NCBI RefSeq assembly: GCF_003391135.1
Contig: NZ_CP031455.1
Coordinates: 7,839,501 to 7,903,500, forward strand
Reading direction: 5' to 3'
DNA length: 64,000 nucleotides
Origin: Streptoverticillium olivoreticuli subsp. olivoreticuli
Lineage (GTDB): Bacteria > Actinomycetota > Actinomycetes > Streptomycetales > Streptomycetaceae
Part shown: piece after piece, positions 1 to 9,320 of the stretch
Position numbering within the stretch: position 1 is the first letter of the stretch
Layout: the number at the start of each line of letters is the position of its first letter
Notes under the pieces: generated by a model
What the model saw: only the letters and a program-made list of their open reading frames with translations
Database searches by the model: none
What the model was told of the DNA's origin: nothing
Program-made: the position numbers and the translations under genes

Positions 1-2715
1 CACCTCCACCAGTGGCGCACCGACCCGGCCGACCCGCAGTCCCCGATCGTGGACTCCGTCAGCATCAGCCCCCAGGAGGGCCTGACCCTGGAGCTGATCG
101 GCGGCCTCGGCTCCGCTCAGGCGGCCGTCGGCGACGCGATCTGGCACTGCCACATGTACGTCCACTTCCACATGGGCATGTGGGGCCTCTTCCGGATGTT
201 CGACACCCTCCAGGACGGCACCGGGACCTACCCCGACGGCACCCCGATCACGGCCCTCGCCCCGCTCCCGCACCGCGCCCCGCCGCCGCTGCCCACGCCC
301 GAGAGGCCCGGCTTCCCGAACTTCATGCGGGAAGTCGCCTCCTACCCGCAGAAGTCGCCCCGGCCGCCGCGCACCCCGCACCAGCCCATCGGCATGGGCC
401 GCGAGCCCAGCCCGCTGGAGGCCGCCGCCTTCTGCCCGGACCCCCAGCCCGGCGAGGCCTTCACCAAGATCGGCCCACCGGACGCGCCCGTACGCCGCTA
501 CCACCTGGTCGCCACCACCGGCACCGTCTACTACCACGGCGACCCCACCGCCGAGCACGGCATGACCTGGCACGACCACCGCGGACACTTCTTCGTCCTC
601 GCCGAGGAGCTCGAGGAGGCGGGCGGGCTCGAGGAGTTCCGGCGGCAGCTCGAGGCGGGCGAGCGCACGGTCGAGCCCCTGGTCATCCGGGCCCGCAAGG
701 GCGAGGTCCTGGAACTCACCCTCACCAACGCGCTGCCCACCGGCCCCCAGAAGGAGAGCGCCTTCGACCCCCGGCTGCCCTTCCAGCCCGAGTGCGGACT
801 CCACACCCACCTCGTCAAATACGACCCCCTGATCTCCGACGGCTCCAGCATCGGCTGGAACTACATCTCCGGCACCACCACCGTCGACCAGGGCGCGGAG
901 GACTTCGGCCGCTACAACTCCTGGACCTACCGCTGGTATGTGAACGAGGAGTTCGGCACCGTCTTCTTCCACGACCACCTGCTCGCCAACTACCGCCAGC
1001 GCCACGGCCTCTTCGGCGCGATGATCGCCGAGGCCGAGGACGCGCAGTGGTTCGAGCCCGCCGACGGGACGACTCCGCTGCGCCGCGGCACCCAGGCCGT
1101 CGTGAAGCGCCCGGAGGGCCAGTTCCGCGAATTCGTGCTGGCCGTCGCCGACTTCGTGCCCCTCGTCGAGCACATGCAGATGGACGGCGCGCAGATGACC
1201 GGTGGCCACGGCGGGCCCATCAACCCGCCCCCGACCCCCGGCGCCCCCGACGACCAGGGCGTGATGGCCGTCAACTACCGCTGCGAACCCCTGTCGGAGC
1301 GCGGCGGCGACCCGGCCGACTGGTTCGCCAGCAGGGTCCACGGCGACCCGGGCACCCCCCTGCTCCACGCCTACCCCGGTGAGCAGATCCGGCTGCACGT
1401 CCTCCAGGGCTCGCACGACCTCCAGCACAGCTTCACCACCAACGGGCTGCGCTGGCGCGAGTGGCGCGGACGCCCCGACACCCCCTGGCGCGGCCAGCGG
1501 ACCCTGGGCATCTCCAACACCGCCGACCTCGACCTCGACCCCCGGCAGGGGCCGGGCGACCACCTCTGGTCCTTCGGCGCGACCGACGACCTCTGGCTGG
1601 GCTGCTGGGGACTCCTGCGCCTGCACGGCAGCCCCCGGCCGGGCCTCGCCGCCCTGCCCTCCGCCGCCCCGGCCCTCGGCCACCTGCCGCCCAAGCAGCT
1701 CGTCCGCCGCTTCACCGTCCGCGCCAAGGCCCGCGACATCCTCTACAGCGACAAGCGCGTCGACCCGTACGGGCTCGTCTACGAGGTCGACGGCGAGGAG
1801 CGGCAGGGCCCGCTGGTGCTGCGCTGCCGGGAGGGCGAATGGGTCGAGGTGACCCTGATCAACGAGCTGGACGGGCCGCCGCCCGCGAGCGCCTTCGACC
1901 CCCCGCTGCTGGCCAAGGACGACCCCGGCTCCCGGGTGCTGTCCGGCCGGGTGTCCCTGCACCCGACCCGCCTGCGCTACGACGTCCTCACCGACGACGG
2001 CGCCCACGTCGGCCACAACGAGGACGGCACCGTCAAGCCCGGCGGCTCGCGCACCTACCACTGGTACGCCGCCGAGCCCGGTGTGGCCCTGCTGCGCGAC
2101 CAGGCCGACGTGGTCTCCCACATGCGGCGCGGCCTGGTGGGAGCGCTGGTGGTGGAGGCCGCGGACGCCACCCCCTACGACCCGGACTCCGGCGAGGAGC
2201 GCTGGACCGGCGAACGGGCCGTCGTCCGCAGGCTCAACGCGGAGCCGGTGCACGAGCTCGTGCTGGTCCCCCAGGACGGGCTGCGGCTCTTCCACGACGG
2301 CGACCTCACCCAGCCCGTCGCCGATCTGTTCTCGGACAGCAGGGACGACGACGGCCAGAAGGCGTACAACTACCGCACCGCCGCCCTGCACCCGCTCCAC
2401 CCGGTGCTGGCGGACCCGGCGCCGCCCACCCCGCTGCTGCAGTGCCGGGCCGGCGACCAGGTCGCGATCCACCTCGCCGTCGGCGGGGCCCGCAGCCGCA
2501 ACCAGTGCTTCACCGTGCACGGCCAGGTGTGGGACGGCTCCGAGACCGGCCGGGGACCGTACGTCTCGACCATCGGCGCCCTCGCCGCGGGCAGCACCCG
2601 CACCGTCCGCTTCCGCGCCAACTACCCCGGCGACTACGCCTACCGCACCGGCAATCTGCACTGGGGCGTCTGCGAGGGCTGGTGGGGGCTGCTGCGCGTG
2701 ACGGAAACGCCGTGA
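1..2715 (+). CDS. Multicopper oxidase-like protein, 3' part
   Basis: The reading frame is open from the first base, so the start lies before the window; at least 904 codons are present. Near the beginning is HLHQW, followed about 50 residues later by WHCHMYVHFHMGMWG, the HCHxxxHxxxxM type 1/type 3 copper signature of multicopper oxidases. Further on come HTHLVKYD and FFHDH, again copper-ligand-like motifs. The later cupredoxin-like segments keep the fold hallmarks (GxWGLLR) but lack the histidine clusters, so they look structural. Such proteins oxidise metals or phenolics with O2 outside the cytoplasm. It is longer than a three-domain laccase, suggesting duplicated cupredoxin domains. Substrate unknown. 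Confidence 0.8.
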   Translation, partial: HLHQWRTDPADPQSPIVDSVSISPQEGLTLELIGGLGSAQAAVGDAIWHCHMYVHFHMGMWGLFRMFDTLQDGTGTYPDGTPITALAPLPHRAPPPLPTPERPGFPNFMREVASYPQKSPRPPRTPHQPIGMGREPSPLEAAAFCPDPQPGEAFTKIGPPDAPVRRYHLVATTGTVYYHGDPTAEHGMTWHDHRGHFFVLAEELEEAGGLEEFRRQLEAGERTVEPLVIRARKGEVLELTLTNALPTGPQKESAFDPRLPFQPECGLHTHLVKYDPLISDGSSIGWNYISGTTTVDQGAEDFGRYNSWTYRWYVNEEFGTVFFHDHLLANYRQRHGLFGAMIAEAEDAQWFEPADGTTPLRRGTQAVVKRPEGQFREFVLAVADFVPLVEHMQMDGAQMTGGHGGPINPPPTPGAPDDQGVMAVNYRCEPLSERGGDPADWFASRVHGDPGTPLLHAYPGEQIRLHVLQGSHDLQHSFTTNGLRWREWRGRPDTPWRGQRTLGISNTADLDLDPRQGPGDHLWSFGATDDLWLGCWGLLRLHGSPRPGLAALPSAAPALGHLPPKQLVRRFTVRAKARDILYSDKRVDPYGLVYEVDGEERQGPLVLRCREGEWVEVTLINELDGPPPASAFDPPLLAKDDPGSRVLSGRVSLHPTRLRYDVLTDDGAHVGHNEDGTVKPGGSRTYHWYAAEPGVALLRDQADVVSHMRRGLVGALVVEAADATPYDPDSGEERWTGERAVVRRLNAEPVHELVLVPQDGLRLFHDGDLTQPVADLFSDSRDDDGQKAYNYRTAALHPLHPVLADPAPPTPLLQCRAGDQVAIHLAVGGARSRNQCFTVHGQVWDGSETGRGPYVSTIGALAAGSTRTVRFRANYPGDYAYRTGNLHWGVCEGWWGLLRVTETP

Positions 2716-2800
2716 CGGCGCGTCGTACGCCATGACAAGGTGCCCGGAGCGGGCAACGCCGTGACGGTGCCCGCTCCAGGCACTCCCCGTGAGGAGAGAC

Positions 2801-3532
2801 GTGAAGCACATACCGCACACCACGGCCGCCGGCAGAGACCCCCGGCTGCCGCACACCCCGGACACCCTCGTCGTCTTCACCGACCTGAACTGCTCCTTCG
2901 CGCACATCGCCGTGCACCGCCTGCACACGACGCGGCGCCGGCTGGGGCTGGAGGGCCGCATCCACTTCGACCTGCGGGCCTTCCCGCTGGAGCTGTTCAA
3001 CGAGGAGGTCAACGCCCGCCCCGGCGTGGACTCGGAGATCTCGGTGCTCGGCGCGCTGGAGCCGGACGCGGGCTGGCGGCTGTGGCAGGGCCCGGACTGG
3101 ACCTACCCCGTCACCACACTGCCCGCGCTGGAGGCGGTCGAGGCGGCCAAGGCACAGGGGTGGCAGGCGAGCGAACAACTCGACCTGGCCCTGCGGCGCG
3201 CCTTCTGGGCGCAGGGCCGGTGCATCTCCATGCGGCACGTCATCCTCGACACGGCGCGCGCCACGGGGGTGGTGGACGTGGAGGCGCTCGCCGACGCGCT
3301 GGACACGGGGCGGGCCCGGCGGGCGGTGATCGAGCAGTACCGCGCGGCGTGCGACGGGAGGGTGCGGTGCAGTCCGCACGTCTTCCTGTACGACGGTACG
3401 GATTGCTCGAACCCCGGTGTGTCCGCGCGGTGGGTGAACGGTGACTTCGGCGTCGGCTCGCCGGTGATCGACGAGGACCGGCCCGCGGTGTACGAGGAGT
3501 TGCTGACGCACGCGGCGAAGTTGCTGCCCTAG
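2801..3532 (+). CDS. DsbA-family (thioredoxin-fold) protein
   Basis: A protein of 243 residues beginning at GTG 2801, chosen because GAGGAG lies just upstream; an in-frame GTG at 2789 has no such site. The segment VVFTDLNCSFAHIAVHRL resembles the first strand and active-site loop of DsbA/2-hydroxychromene isomerase-like proteins, but the CxxC is reduced to one cysteine (NCSF), so disulfide oxidase activity is doubtful. The C-terminal part (CSPHVFLYDGT...NPGV) fits the thioredoxin-fold end of the family. It has no signal peptide and is probably cytoplasmic. Its 3' end overlaps the convergent ABC permease gene by 4 bp. Function unassigned. Confidence 0.65.
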   Translation: MKHIPHTTAAGRDPRLPHTPDTLVVFTDLNCSFAHIAVHRLHTTRRRLGLEGRIHFDLRAFPLELFNEEVNARPGVDSEISVLGALEPDAGWRLWQGPDWTYPVTTLPALEAVEAAKAQGWQASEQLDLALRRAFWAQGRCISMRHVILDTARATGVVDVEALADALDTGRARRAVIEQYRAACDGRVRCSPHVFLYDGTDCSNPGVSARWVNGDFGVGSPVIDEDRPAVYEELLTHAAKLLP

Positions 3533-4368
3533 CCGTGTCCGACGGGGCTCTGCCCCTGACCCCGGTCCTCGGCCGACGGGCGGACTCGATGCGGCTGACG
3601 CGGGGCGCGGGGGCGGTGGTCGCGGGTGCGGACGTGGAAGGCCGCCGTGCCCAGCAGCCAGCTCCCCGCGAACCACGCGGGCCCCAGCAGCAGTTGCGGC
3701 CACGGCACCGAGTCCGTGAAGCCCGCCGCCATGCTCACCTGCGTCGGCCCGTACTCCGGCAGCAGATAGACCCCGTCCTTGCTCGCCGCCGGGTTGCTGA
3801 TCGGGTTCTGGAGCATCGTGTCCAGCAGGCTGACCATGATGATGACGAACATGCCCGCCAGCTCGCCGCGCAGGAACGCGCCCAGCAGGATGCCGATCCC
3901 GCCGTAGGCGACCGCCGCGGTGAACAGCCCGATCGCCAGCAGGTCGGGCTGTGCCGGGTCCCAGTAGCAGCAGACCACGGCCGTGGCGTAGCCCGAGATC
4001 AGGGCGGCCGCCAGCGTCATCGCGACGACCTTGGCGATCAGCAGGTGGAGCCGGGGATAGCCCGCGAGCACCAGCCGGCCGTCGAAGGCCAGGGACTTGA
4101 ACGTCGTCATGAACATCATGAAGCCGACGATGAGCGTGACCGTGTTGACCGCCCCGGACACCATCGTGAGGTGGCCGCCATTGACCGTCAGCCGCGCCCC
4201 GGTCGCGCGCAGCAGGAACGTCGCGGGCTCCGACGTGACGAACCAGTGCTCCAGCGTCAGCCACAGCGGGATGTAGAACACGACCAGGACGAGCGCGAAG
4301 CGGTTGCGGGCGTGTTCCAGCAGGGCGAAGCCGATGGCCGTGGTGAGCCGCGAACGGGCCCGGCTCAC
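3529..4368 (-). CDS. ABC-2 type exporter permease
   Basis: A protein of 279 residues with about six hydrophobic segments (for example the stretches around FALVLVVFYIPLWL, TVTLIVGFMMFM and GMFVIIMVSLL), ending in a basic hydrophilic tail. It starts at a GTG that overlaps the stop codon of the upstream ATPase gene (4365-5018), so the two are translationally coupled and form one transporter. ABC-2 permeases of this size usually export drugs, lipids or polymers. The substrate cannot be read from the sequence. Confidence 0.8.
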   Translation of the reverse strand: MSRARSRLTTAIGFALLEHARNRFALVLVVFYIPLWLTLEHWFVTSEPATFLLRATGARLTVNGGHLTMVSGAVNTVTLIVGFMMFMTTFKSLAFDGRLVLAGYPRLHLLIAKVVAMTLAAALISGYATAVVCCYWDPAQPDLLAIGLFTAAVAYGGIGILLGAFLRGELAGMFVIIMVSLLDTMLQNPISNPAASKDGVYLLPEYGPTQVSMAAGFTDSVPWPQLLLGPAWFAGSWLLGTAAFHVRTRDHRPRAPRQPHRVRPSAEDRGQGQSPVGHG

Positions 4369-5018
4369 CGCGCCGCTCCCGAGCCCGCGGTCGTGCCCCG
4401 GCCGGGCTCCCAGCGGGCCGCGACCCCTTCGCGCAGCCGGTGCAGCTCGTCCAGCCGCTCGGTGTCCCAGGCCAGATGGGAGACGACGAGGACACAGCGC
4501 CCCCGGTCCCGGAGCCGGGCTGCGAGGTCCCAGAACCGCAGGTACGTCTCCCAGTCGAAGCCCTGGTAGGGCTCGTCGAGCAGCAGCACCTGCGGGTCGT
4601 GCATCAGGGCCAGCGTCAGATTGAGCTTCTGCCGGGTGCCGCCGCTCAGGGCGTCGACCCGGGTGCGGCGGTACTCGGTGAAGTGGAGCTCCTCGATGAG
4701 CTCCTCAGCACGGTCCACATTGTCGAGGCCGTAGGCGGACCGGAAGTAGCGCACGTGCTGCTCCACGGTGAGGAAGTCGTTGAGCACCGTGTCCTGGGGG
4801 CAGTAGCCCAGCGCCCCCAGGTGCGCCACCCCGCCTGCGTCGGCGGCGATCTGCCCGCACAGGATGCGCAGCAGCGTCGTCTTGCCCGCGCCGTTCTCCC
4901 CGACCAGCCCGGCGAGGGTGCCCGGCGCGAGGGTGAGCGAGACGCCCCGCAACACCTCGTGGGTTCCGTACGACTTGTGCACGTCGCGCACGCTCAGGGC
5001 ATGCGGTGTTCCTGGCAT
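4365..5018 (-). CDS. ABC transporter ATP-binding protein
   Basis: A protein of 217 residues. Walker A is GENGAGKTT near residue 40, the signature motif is LSGGTRQKL, and Walker B is LLLDEPYQGFD, followed by the switch histidine in VVSHL. SGGTRQK rather than SGGQ is seen in some exporter ATPases. The domain is short after Walker B. It shares an overlapping stop-start with the permease gene at 3529-4368 and powers that exporter from the cytoplasmic side. A GAGGGA ribosome binding site precedes the ATG. Confidence 0.9.
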   Translation of the reverse strand: MPGTPHALSVRDVHKSYGTHEVLRGVSLTLAPGTLAGLVGENGAGKTTLLRILCGQIAADAGGVAHLGALGYCPQDTVLNDFLTVEQHVRYFRSAYGLDNVDRAEELIEELHFTEYRRTRVDALSGGTRQKLNLTLALMHDPQVLLLDEPYQGFDWETYLRFWDLAARLRDRGRCVLVVSHLAWDTERLDELHRLREGVAARWEPGRGTTAGSGAAR

Positions 5019-5156
5019 GGAGCTGTCCCTCGGCCTCGGATCCCCCTGTCCTCAACGACCCGCGGGGGAATCCGTTGCGCCGGCCGGCCATCGGCCGGCC
5101 TCCCCTCGATGCTGCGACTCCGCGTTGCGTACGGTGTGTGTTTGATGTGAATACCG

Positions 5157-5693
5157 TCAGTCACGGATCAGCAGCACGACGCACGACGCCACGGCGGCGA
5201 GGACGATCGCCGCGATGCCGTAGGAGACGCGGTGGTGGCGCAGCACGGGGAGGTAGTGGTCGACCGCGTGGCGGCCCGGGCCGGTGAGCGCGAGGGCGGC
5301 GGCGGTGACGGCGATCAGGAGCGTGAACTCCACGCCCTGCGGAGCGAAGAACCCGCCGTCCCAGGTCACGTCGAGCGCGTTGATCATCGTGCCGAGGACC
5401 GCCGCCGCGGCGAGCGGGGTGAGCAGCCCGAGGAAGATCCCGGCGCCGCCGAGGCCCTCGCTCAGACCGGCGACGACGGCCATGACCTTGCCCGCCGGAT
5501 AGCCGAGTTGGGTGAAACCCTTCCCCGTCCCGTCGATCCCCGCGCCGCCGAACCAGCCGAAGAGCTTCTGCGCGCCGTGCGCCATCATGATCAGGCCGAG
5601 CATGAGGCGCAGCAACAGGATCCCCGCGGAGAACGCGGTCGCGGACGAGTCGGGCGCCTGCCCGGCGAGAGGGTGTCTGCTGCGGAAAGCCAT
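5157..5693 (-). CDS. DoxX family membrane protein
   Basis: A protein of 178 residues with four predicted membrane helices. The segment LLRLMLGLIMMAHGAQKLFGWFGG is the DoxX family hallmark (shown here only in part: LMMAHGAQKLFGW-like), followed by GLSEGLGG and a third helix containing LGTMINA. DoxX proteins are small inner-membrane proteins often linked to redox or sulfur stress; a precise reaction is not established. It is transcribed alone, divergently from the S53 protease gene. The intergenic 296 bp holds the two promoters, and I see no other gene there. Confidence 0.85.
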   Translation of the reverse strand: MAFRSRHPLAGQAPDSSATAFSAGILLLRLMLGLIMMAHGAQKLFGWFGGAGIDGTGKGFTQLGYPAGKVMAVVAGLSEGLGGAGIFLGLLTPLAAAAVLGTMINALDVTWDGGFFAPQGVEFTLLIAVTAAALALTGPGRHAVDHYLPVLRHHRVSYGIAAIVLAAVASCVVLLIRD

Positions 5694-5989
5694 GGTGGGT
5701 GCCTGCCTTCTCCGGGTGTCCGGTCGTCGGGTGTCCCGTGCGCCCCCCGGCCCCCCTGGGGCTCAACTCCCAGTGTCTCCCCGTACGGCCCCGAGAGCGC
5801 GCCCTCTGTCGGACAGGCGTGCGACACGCCGCACCCTTTCCCCATGGGCGGGCCATGAAAGCCCCAAGGATCCGGCGCCAGGTAAAGCATTCGGCATCAA
5901 GGGACAAACGCTCTTGTTCTGCACATGACTCGCCCGATGGGATCGCGGCAGCCGCTCCTCGCGGCATCACCCCCACAGAGGGAGACCCC

Positions 5990-7360
5990 ATGCACATAGC
6001 CCGCCCCCGGTTGCGCGTCCTCGCCGTGGCCGCAGGAACCGCCGCGCTCGCCGCCGCGGCGATCCCGCAGGCCGGTACGACGGCGGCCGCCGTCCCGCGG
6101 ACCAAGGTGGTCCCGGCCGTCGCAGGCCACCAGCTGGTCCACGGCCAGGTCAGCCCGGTCTCGACCACGGAGTGCCAGGCCAAGTGGAAGATCGCCTGCT
6201 ACAACCCGCTCCAGTACCGCAAGGCGTACAACCTCGACCCGCTGTACAAGGCGGGCATCACGGGCAAGGGCCGCACGATCGTGATCGTGGACTCCTTCGG
6301 CTCGCCGACGATCCAGCACGACCTGGACGTCTACAGCAAGCAGTTCGGGATGGCCAGCACCCCGGTGAAGGTCGTCAAGTGGGGCAACGTCCCCGCGTGG
6401 GACCCGAAGAACACGGACATGACCGGCTGGGCCGGTGAGACCACGCTGGACGTGGAGATGGCGCACGCCATCGCGCCCGACGCGAAGATCGTGCTCGTCG
6501 AGACGGCCGTCGCGGAGACCGAGGGCACAACCGGCCTGCCGGAGATGATGGACGCCGAGAAGTTCATGATCGACCACGGTGTCGGCGACGTCATCACCCA
6601 GAGCTTCGGCGCCACGGAGAACACCTTCCCCGGCTTCGACAAGGGCGACTTCTCCAGCATCAAGGACCTGCGGTACGCCTTCAAGGCGGCCGCGAGAAAG
6701 AACGTGACCGTCCTCGCCTCCTCCGGCGACGGCGGCGCCACCGACAACACCGCGGACGGCAAGGGCTACTACAAGGAGCGCGTCAACTCCTGGCCCTCCT
6801 CCGACCCGCTGGTCACCTCCGTCGGCGGCACCCAGCTGCACCTGAACGACAAGGGCGAGCGCACCGCCCCGGAGAGCGTCTACAACGACAACGGCGCGGG
6901 CGGCGGCGGCCAGTCGCACGTCTTCAACCGCCCGGACTTCCAGGACAGCGTGCAGAACGTCGTCGGCGACCGCCGCGGCACCCCGGACATCTCCATGGCC
7001 GCCGCCGTCAACGGCGGTGCCTGGGTGTACTCCAGCTACGACCCCGCCGCCACCGGCTGGGACGTCTCCGGCGGCACCAGCGAGTCCAGCCCCCTGTTCT
7101 CCGGCATCGTCGCCCTCGCCGACCAGGCCGCCGGGCACCGGCTGGGCAACATCCACGACGCGCTGTACACCCTCTACGACCGCGCCGCCGACCACCGGCC
7201 CGGCACCGGCATCGTCGACGTGAACGACGGTACGGACAACAGCTACCAGGGCGTCACCGGCTACAAGGCCGTCGACGGCTACGACATGGCGACGGGCGTC
7301 GGCACGATCGACGCGGCGCGCTTCGTCCCGGCACTGGTACGCGAGAGCCGGCGCGGCTGA
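5990..7360 (+). CDS. Secreted S53 (sedolisin) serine-carboxyl peptidase
   Basis: The start is ATG 5990 behind GGGAGA; upstream in-frame codons lack a binding site. The 456-residue protein has an N-terminal export signal: basic residues, then an alanine-rich hydrophobic run ending near AVPRTK. The catalytic E/D pair is in GETTLDVEMAHA, and the nucleophile is S364 in SGGTSESSP, the family signature. The C-terminal GYDMATGVG region corresponds to the calcium site. There is no long propeptide before YNPLQYRKAYNL, so this is the short-prodomain type common in Streptomyces. It probably degrades extracellular protein. A hairpin terminator follows directly. Confidence 0.92.
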   Translation: MHIARPRLRVLAVAAGTAALAAAAIPQAGTTAAAVPRTKVVPAVAGHQLVHGQVSPVSTTECQAKWKIACYNPLQYRKAYNLDPLYKAGITGKGRTIVIVDSFGSPTIQHDLDVYSKQFGMASTPVKVVKWGNVPAWDPKNTDMTGWAGETTLDVEMAHAIAPDAKIVLVETAVAETEGTTGLPEMMDAEKFMIDHGVGDVITQSFGATENTFPGFDKGDFSSIKDLRYAFKAAARKNVTVLASSGDGGATDNTADGKGYYKERVNSWPSSDPLVTSVGGTQLHLNDKGERTAPESVYNDNGAGGGGQSHVFNRPDFQDSVQNVVGDRRGTPDISMAAAVNGGAWVYSSYDPAATGWDVSGGTSESSPLFSGIVALADQAAGHRLGNIHDALYTLYDRAADHRPGTGIVDVNDGTDNSYQGVTGYKAVDGYDMATGVGTIDAARFVPALVRESRRG

Positions 7361-7371
7361 CCTTCACGACC

Positions 7372-7399
7372 GGGACGGGCCGGGCAGCCGGCCCGTCCC
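7372..7399. terminator. Hairpin terminator between convergent genes
   Basis: A perfect 12-bp stem (7372-7383 with 7388-7399) with a 4-nt loop lies between the S53 peptidase stop and the end of the convergent aldehyde dehydrogenase gene. It has no U tract, which is usual in Streptomyces, and could act in both directions. Confidence 0.75.
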
Positions 7400-7403
7400 C
7401 GCC

Positions 7404-9104
7404 TCATCCCCGCAGCGCCGACCGGAGCACCGACGCCAGCCCCCGCCCCGACGGCCGTGCCGTGTACGCGAGCAGCAGCCGCCCCGTCCCGTCGGACGTG
7501 CGGTTGTCGACGAACCACGGCGGGACGGGGGACAGCGCCCACTGCCCGGTCAGCACCGAACGCGGCGCGGGCCGGAACGGACCGGTGATCACCGTCCGTT
7601 CGGCCCCCGGCAGCAGCAGCGCGTTGTGCACCGTGCCGATGCCGCTGCCGACGTCGGCGGGCGTGTGCCCGGGGTACGCCCCCCACACCGCGCGCGGCAG
7701 CGCGTAGCCCACCGCCGTCCAGCAGTTGACCCCCACCGTGCCGTACCGCAGCCGGGCCACGGCCTCCTCGAACCGGGGGCCGAGGCTCCGCAGCGTCCGG
7801 GGGTGGGCGACGAGGTTCGCGCCGAGCGTGCCGGACAGTGCGGAGTTGCAGAACTCCACCGCCCGGTCGAGGAATTCCGCCGGGGTCCGGCCGGGGAGCG
7901 CCGTGACGGCGAGGACGGGGGCGAAGAACTCGGTGCGGAAGGCGGGATCGTCCGCGTCGGGGGCGATGCCCGGCAGGAGCGTGCGCGGCACCTCCGCCGA
8001 GTCCAGCAGCTCCACGTCCGCGCGGCCCGCCACCGCCCGCGCCCGGCGCTCACCCGCCCCGGGGTAGTAGGCGACGCGGGCGGGCGCGGCGCGCAGCGCG
8101 GAGCGCAGTTCGCCGAGGAACTCCGCGCGGGCGTCCCAGTGTTCCGGCAGGACCACCACCTGCACCGCCGCGCAGTTGAAGCCGTTGTTGTTGAGCTTCT
8201 GCGCCACCAGGTGCCGCGCCTGGTAGCGCAGGTCCGCCCGGCTCCACGGCCCGGGCAGCACGACCGCGGGCCCCACTCCGCCGAGTTCGCTGGTCACCGG
8301 CTTGCCGAGGACGGGCCGCCCGGCGGCCTTGCGGGCGGCGCCCTCGGGCCCCGGGCCGAACACGATCGCGTCGTGCGTGGCGGCGCTGCCCGTGACGTGC
8401 ACGGCCGTGACACCGGGGTCGCGCACGAGCGCGGCCCCGGCCGCCGCGCCGCCCGTGGTGATCCGCACGAACCCCCGCGCGACGAACGGCGCGAAGACCT
8501 GCCGCAGCAGCGGCGCGAGATAGTCGTTGACCGGGTTGAGCTTGAGCAGGACCACCGTCCCGGCGGCGTACAGCTGGTGCAGCACGTCGAGGGGCGCGAT
8601 GGAGTTGATGTTGCCCGCGCCGAGGACCACGCACACGCCGCCCCCCTCCGGCCGTACGCCACGCCCGGCACCGGCGCGCGCCCCCGCCTCGTCCACCCCG
8701 GGCGCCAGCCACACCTCGGCCCGGAACCCGTGCAGCAGCAGCCGGTCAGCCCGGTCGAAGGGCAGGACCCGGACCGCCGTGCGCCCACCGGGCCGGGCGG
8801 TGAAGCGGACGCCCCGCAGCGGGTCGCGCCCGTCGCGGACCGCCGTGAGCGTGCGGGTCAGCGCGTCGACGTAACGCAGCAGCGGATACGGGCCGGTGAG
8901 CCACTCCTCCCCGGCCGCCGGGGCACCCGGGTCGATGCCCTTGGCCCGGCACGACTCCGCCACCCAGCGCTCCGCCACCGCCACGATCCGCGGCCGCGTC
9001 GCCATCAGCAGCCGCAGCCCCTCCGCGACCGGCAGGGCCGCCCACTCGGCCGCGGCACCGCGCAGCACGCCCGTGTTCTGATGCGACGGCTCTGTCGGCT
9101 CCAC
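7404..9104 (-). CDS. Aldehyde dehydrogenase superfamily protein
   Basis: The start is GTG at 9104 behind GAAGGAG; this gives 566 residues. The first ~130 residues are a family-specific extension. The cofactor region holds LGAGNINSIAPLDVLHQL and KLNPVNDY; the catalytic Glu lies in SELGGVGP and the catalytic Cys in NNGFNCAA. LuxC-type acyl-CoA reductases and some NAD-dependent aldehyde dehydrogenases share this plan, so it may interconvert an aldehyde and an acid or thioester. It is divergent from the peptide-type operon beginning at 9321, and the SARP-like boxes lie in the shared 216-bp promoter region. It is therefore a plausible member of that cluster. Confidence 0.75.
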   Translation of the reverse strand: MEPTEPSHQNTGVLRGAAAEWAALPVAEGLRLLMATRPRIVAVAERWVAESCRAKGIDPGAPAAGEEWLTGPYPLLRYVDALTRTLTAVRDGRDPLRGVRFTARPGGRTAVRVLPFDRADRLLLHGFRAEVWLAPGVDEAGARAGAGRGVRPEGGGVCVVLGAGNINSIAPLDVLHQLYAAGTVVLLKLNPVNDYLAPLLRQVFAPFVARGFVRITTGGAAAGAALVRDPGVTAVHVTGSAATHDAIVFGPGPEGAARKAAGRPVLGKPVTSELGGVGPAVVLPGPWSRADLRYQARHLVAQKLNNNGFNCAAVQVVVLPEHWDARAEFLGELRSALRAAPARVAYYPGAGERRARAVAGRADVELLDSAEVPRTLLPGIAPDADDPAFRTEFFAPVLAVTALPGRTPAEFLDRAVEFCNSALSGTLGANLVAHPRTLRSLGPRFEEAVARLRYGTVGVNCWTAVGYALPRAVWGAYPGHTPADVGSGIGTVHNALLLPGAERTVITGPFRPAPRSVLTGQWALSPVPPWFVDNRTSDGTGRLLLAYTARPSGRGLASVLRSALRG

Positions 9105-9216
9105 GCGCGCTCCTTCGAATCCCGTGCCACGGAGAGAAAAGTCCCGCACCGAACATGCCCGCTCCCAGGGGCGGTTGGCAACGCCCCGGGGCCCGCACCG
9201 GCCCGGCGTACGCGCG

Positions 9217-9261
9217 GTTGACGCCCGGTAGACACCCCGCAGACCCGGCTGCGCCTACGTT
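9217..9261 (+). promoter_or_regulatory. Three SARP-type direct repeats and -10 of the 9321 operon
   Basis: Heptamers GTTGACG (9217-9223), GTAGACA (9228-9234) and GCAGACC (9239-9245) recur with an exact 11-bp period, followed 10 nt later by TACGTT (9256-9261) as the -10. This layout is typical of SARP activator sites. A weak fourth copy may sit at 9206. The same repeat series precedes the gene at 25264. Confidence 0.75.
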
Positions 9262-9320
9262 GCAGGCAGTGGCACTTCCGCAGTCCCGCAGTGCGCGCTC
9301 CGCCAGGAGGTAGGTCACCG

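Noticed and set aside
49..2715. Treating ATG-like codon 49 as the start of the multicopper oxidase gene
   Set aside because: The frame is open to base 1 and already encodes the HLHQW motif before position 49, so the gene begins outside the window.
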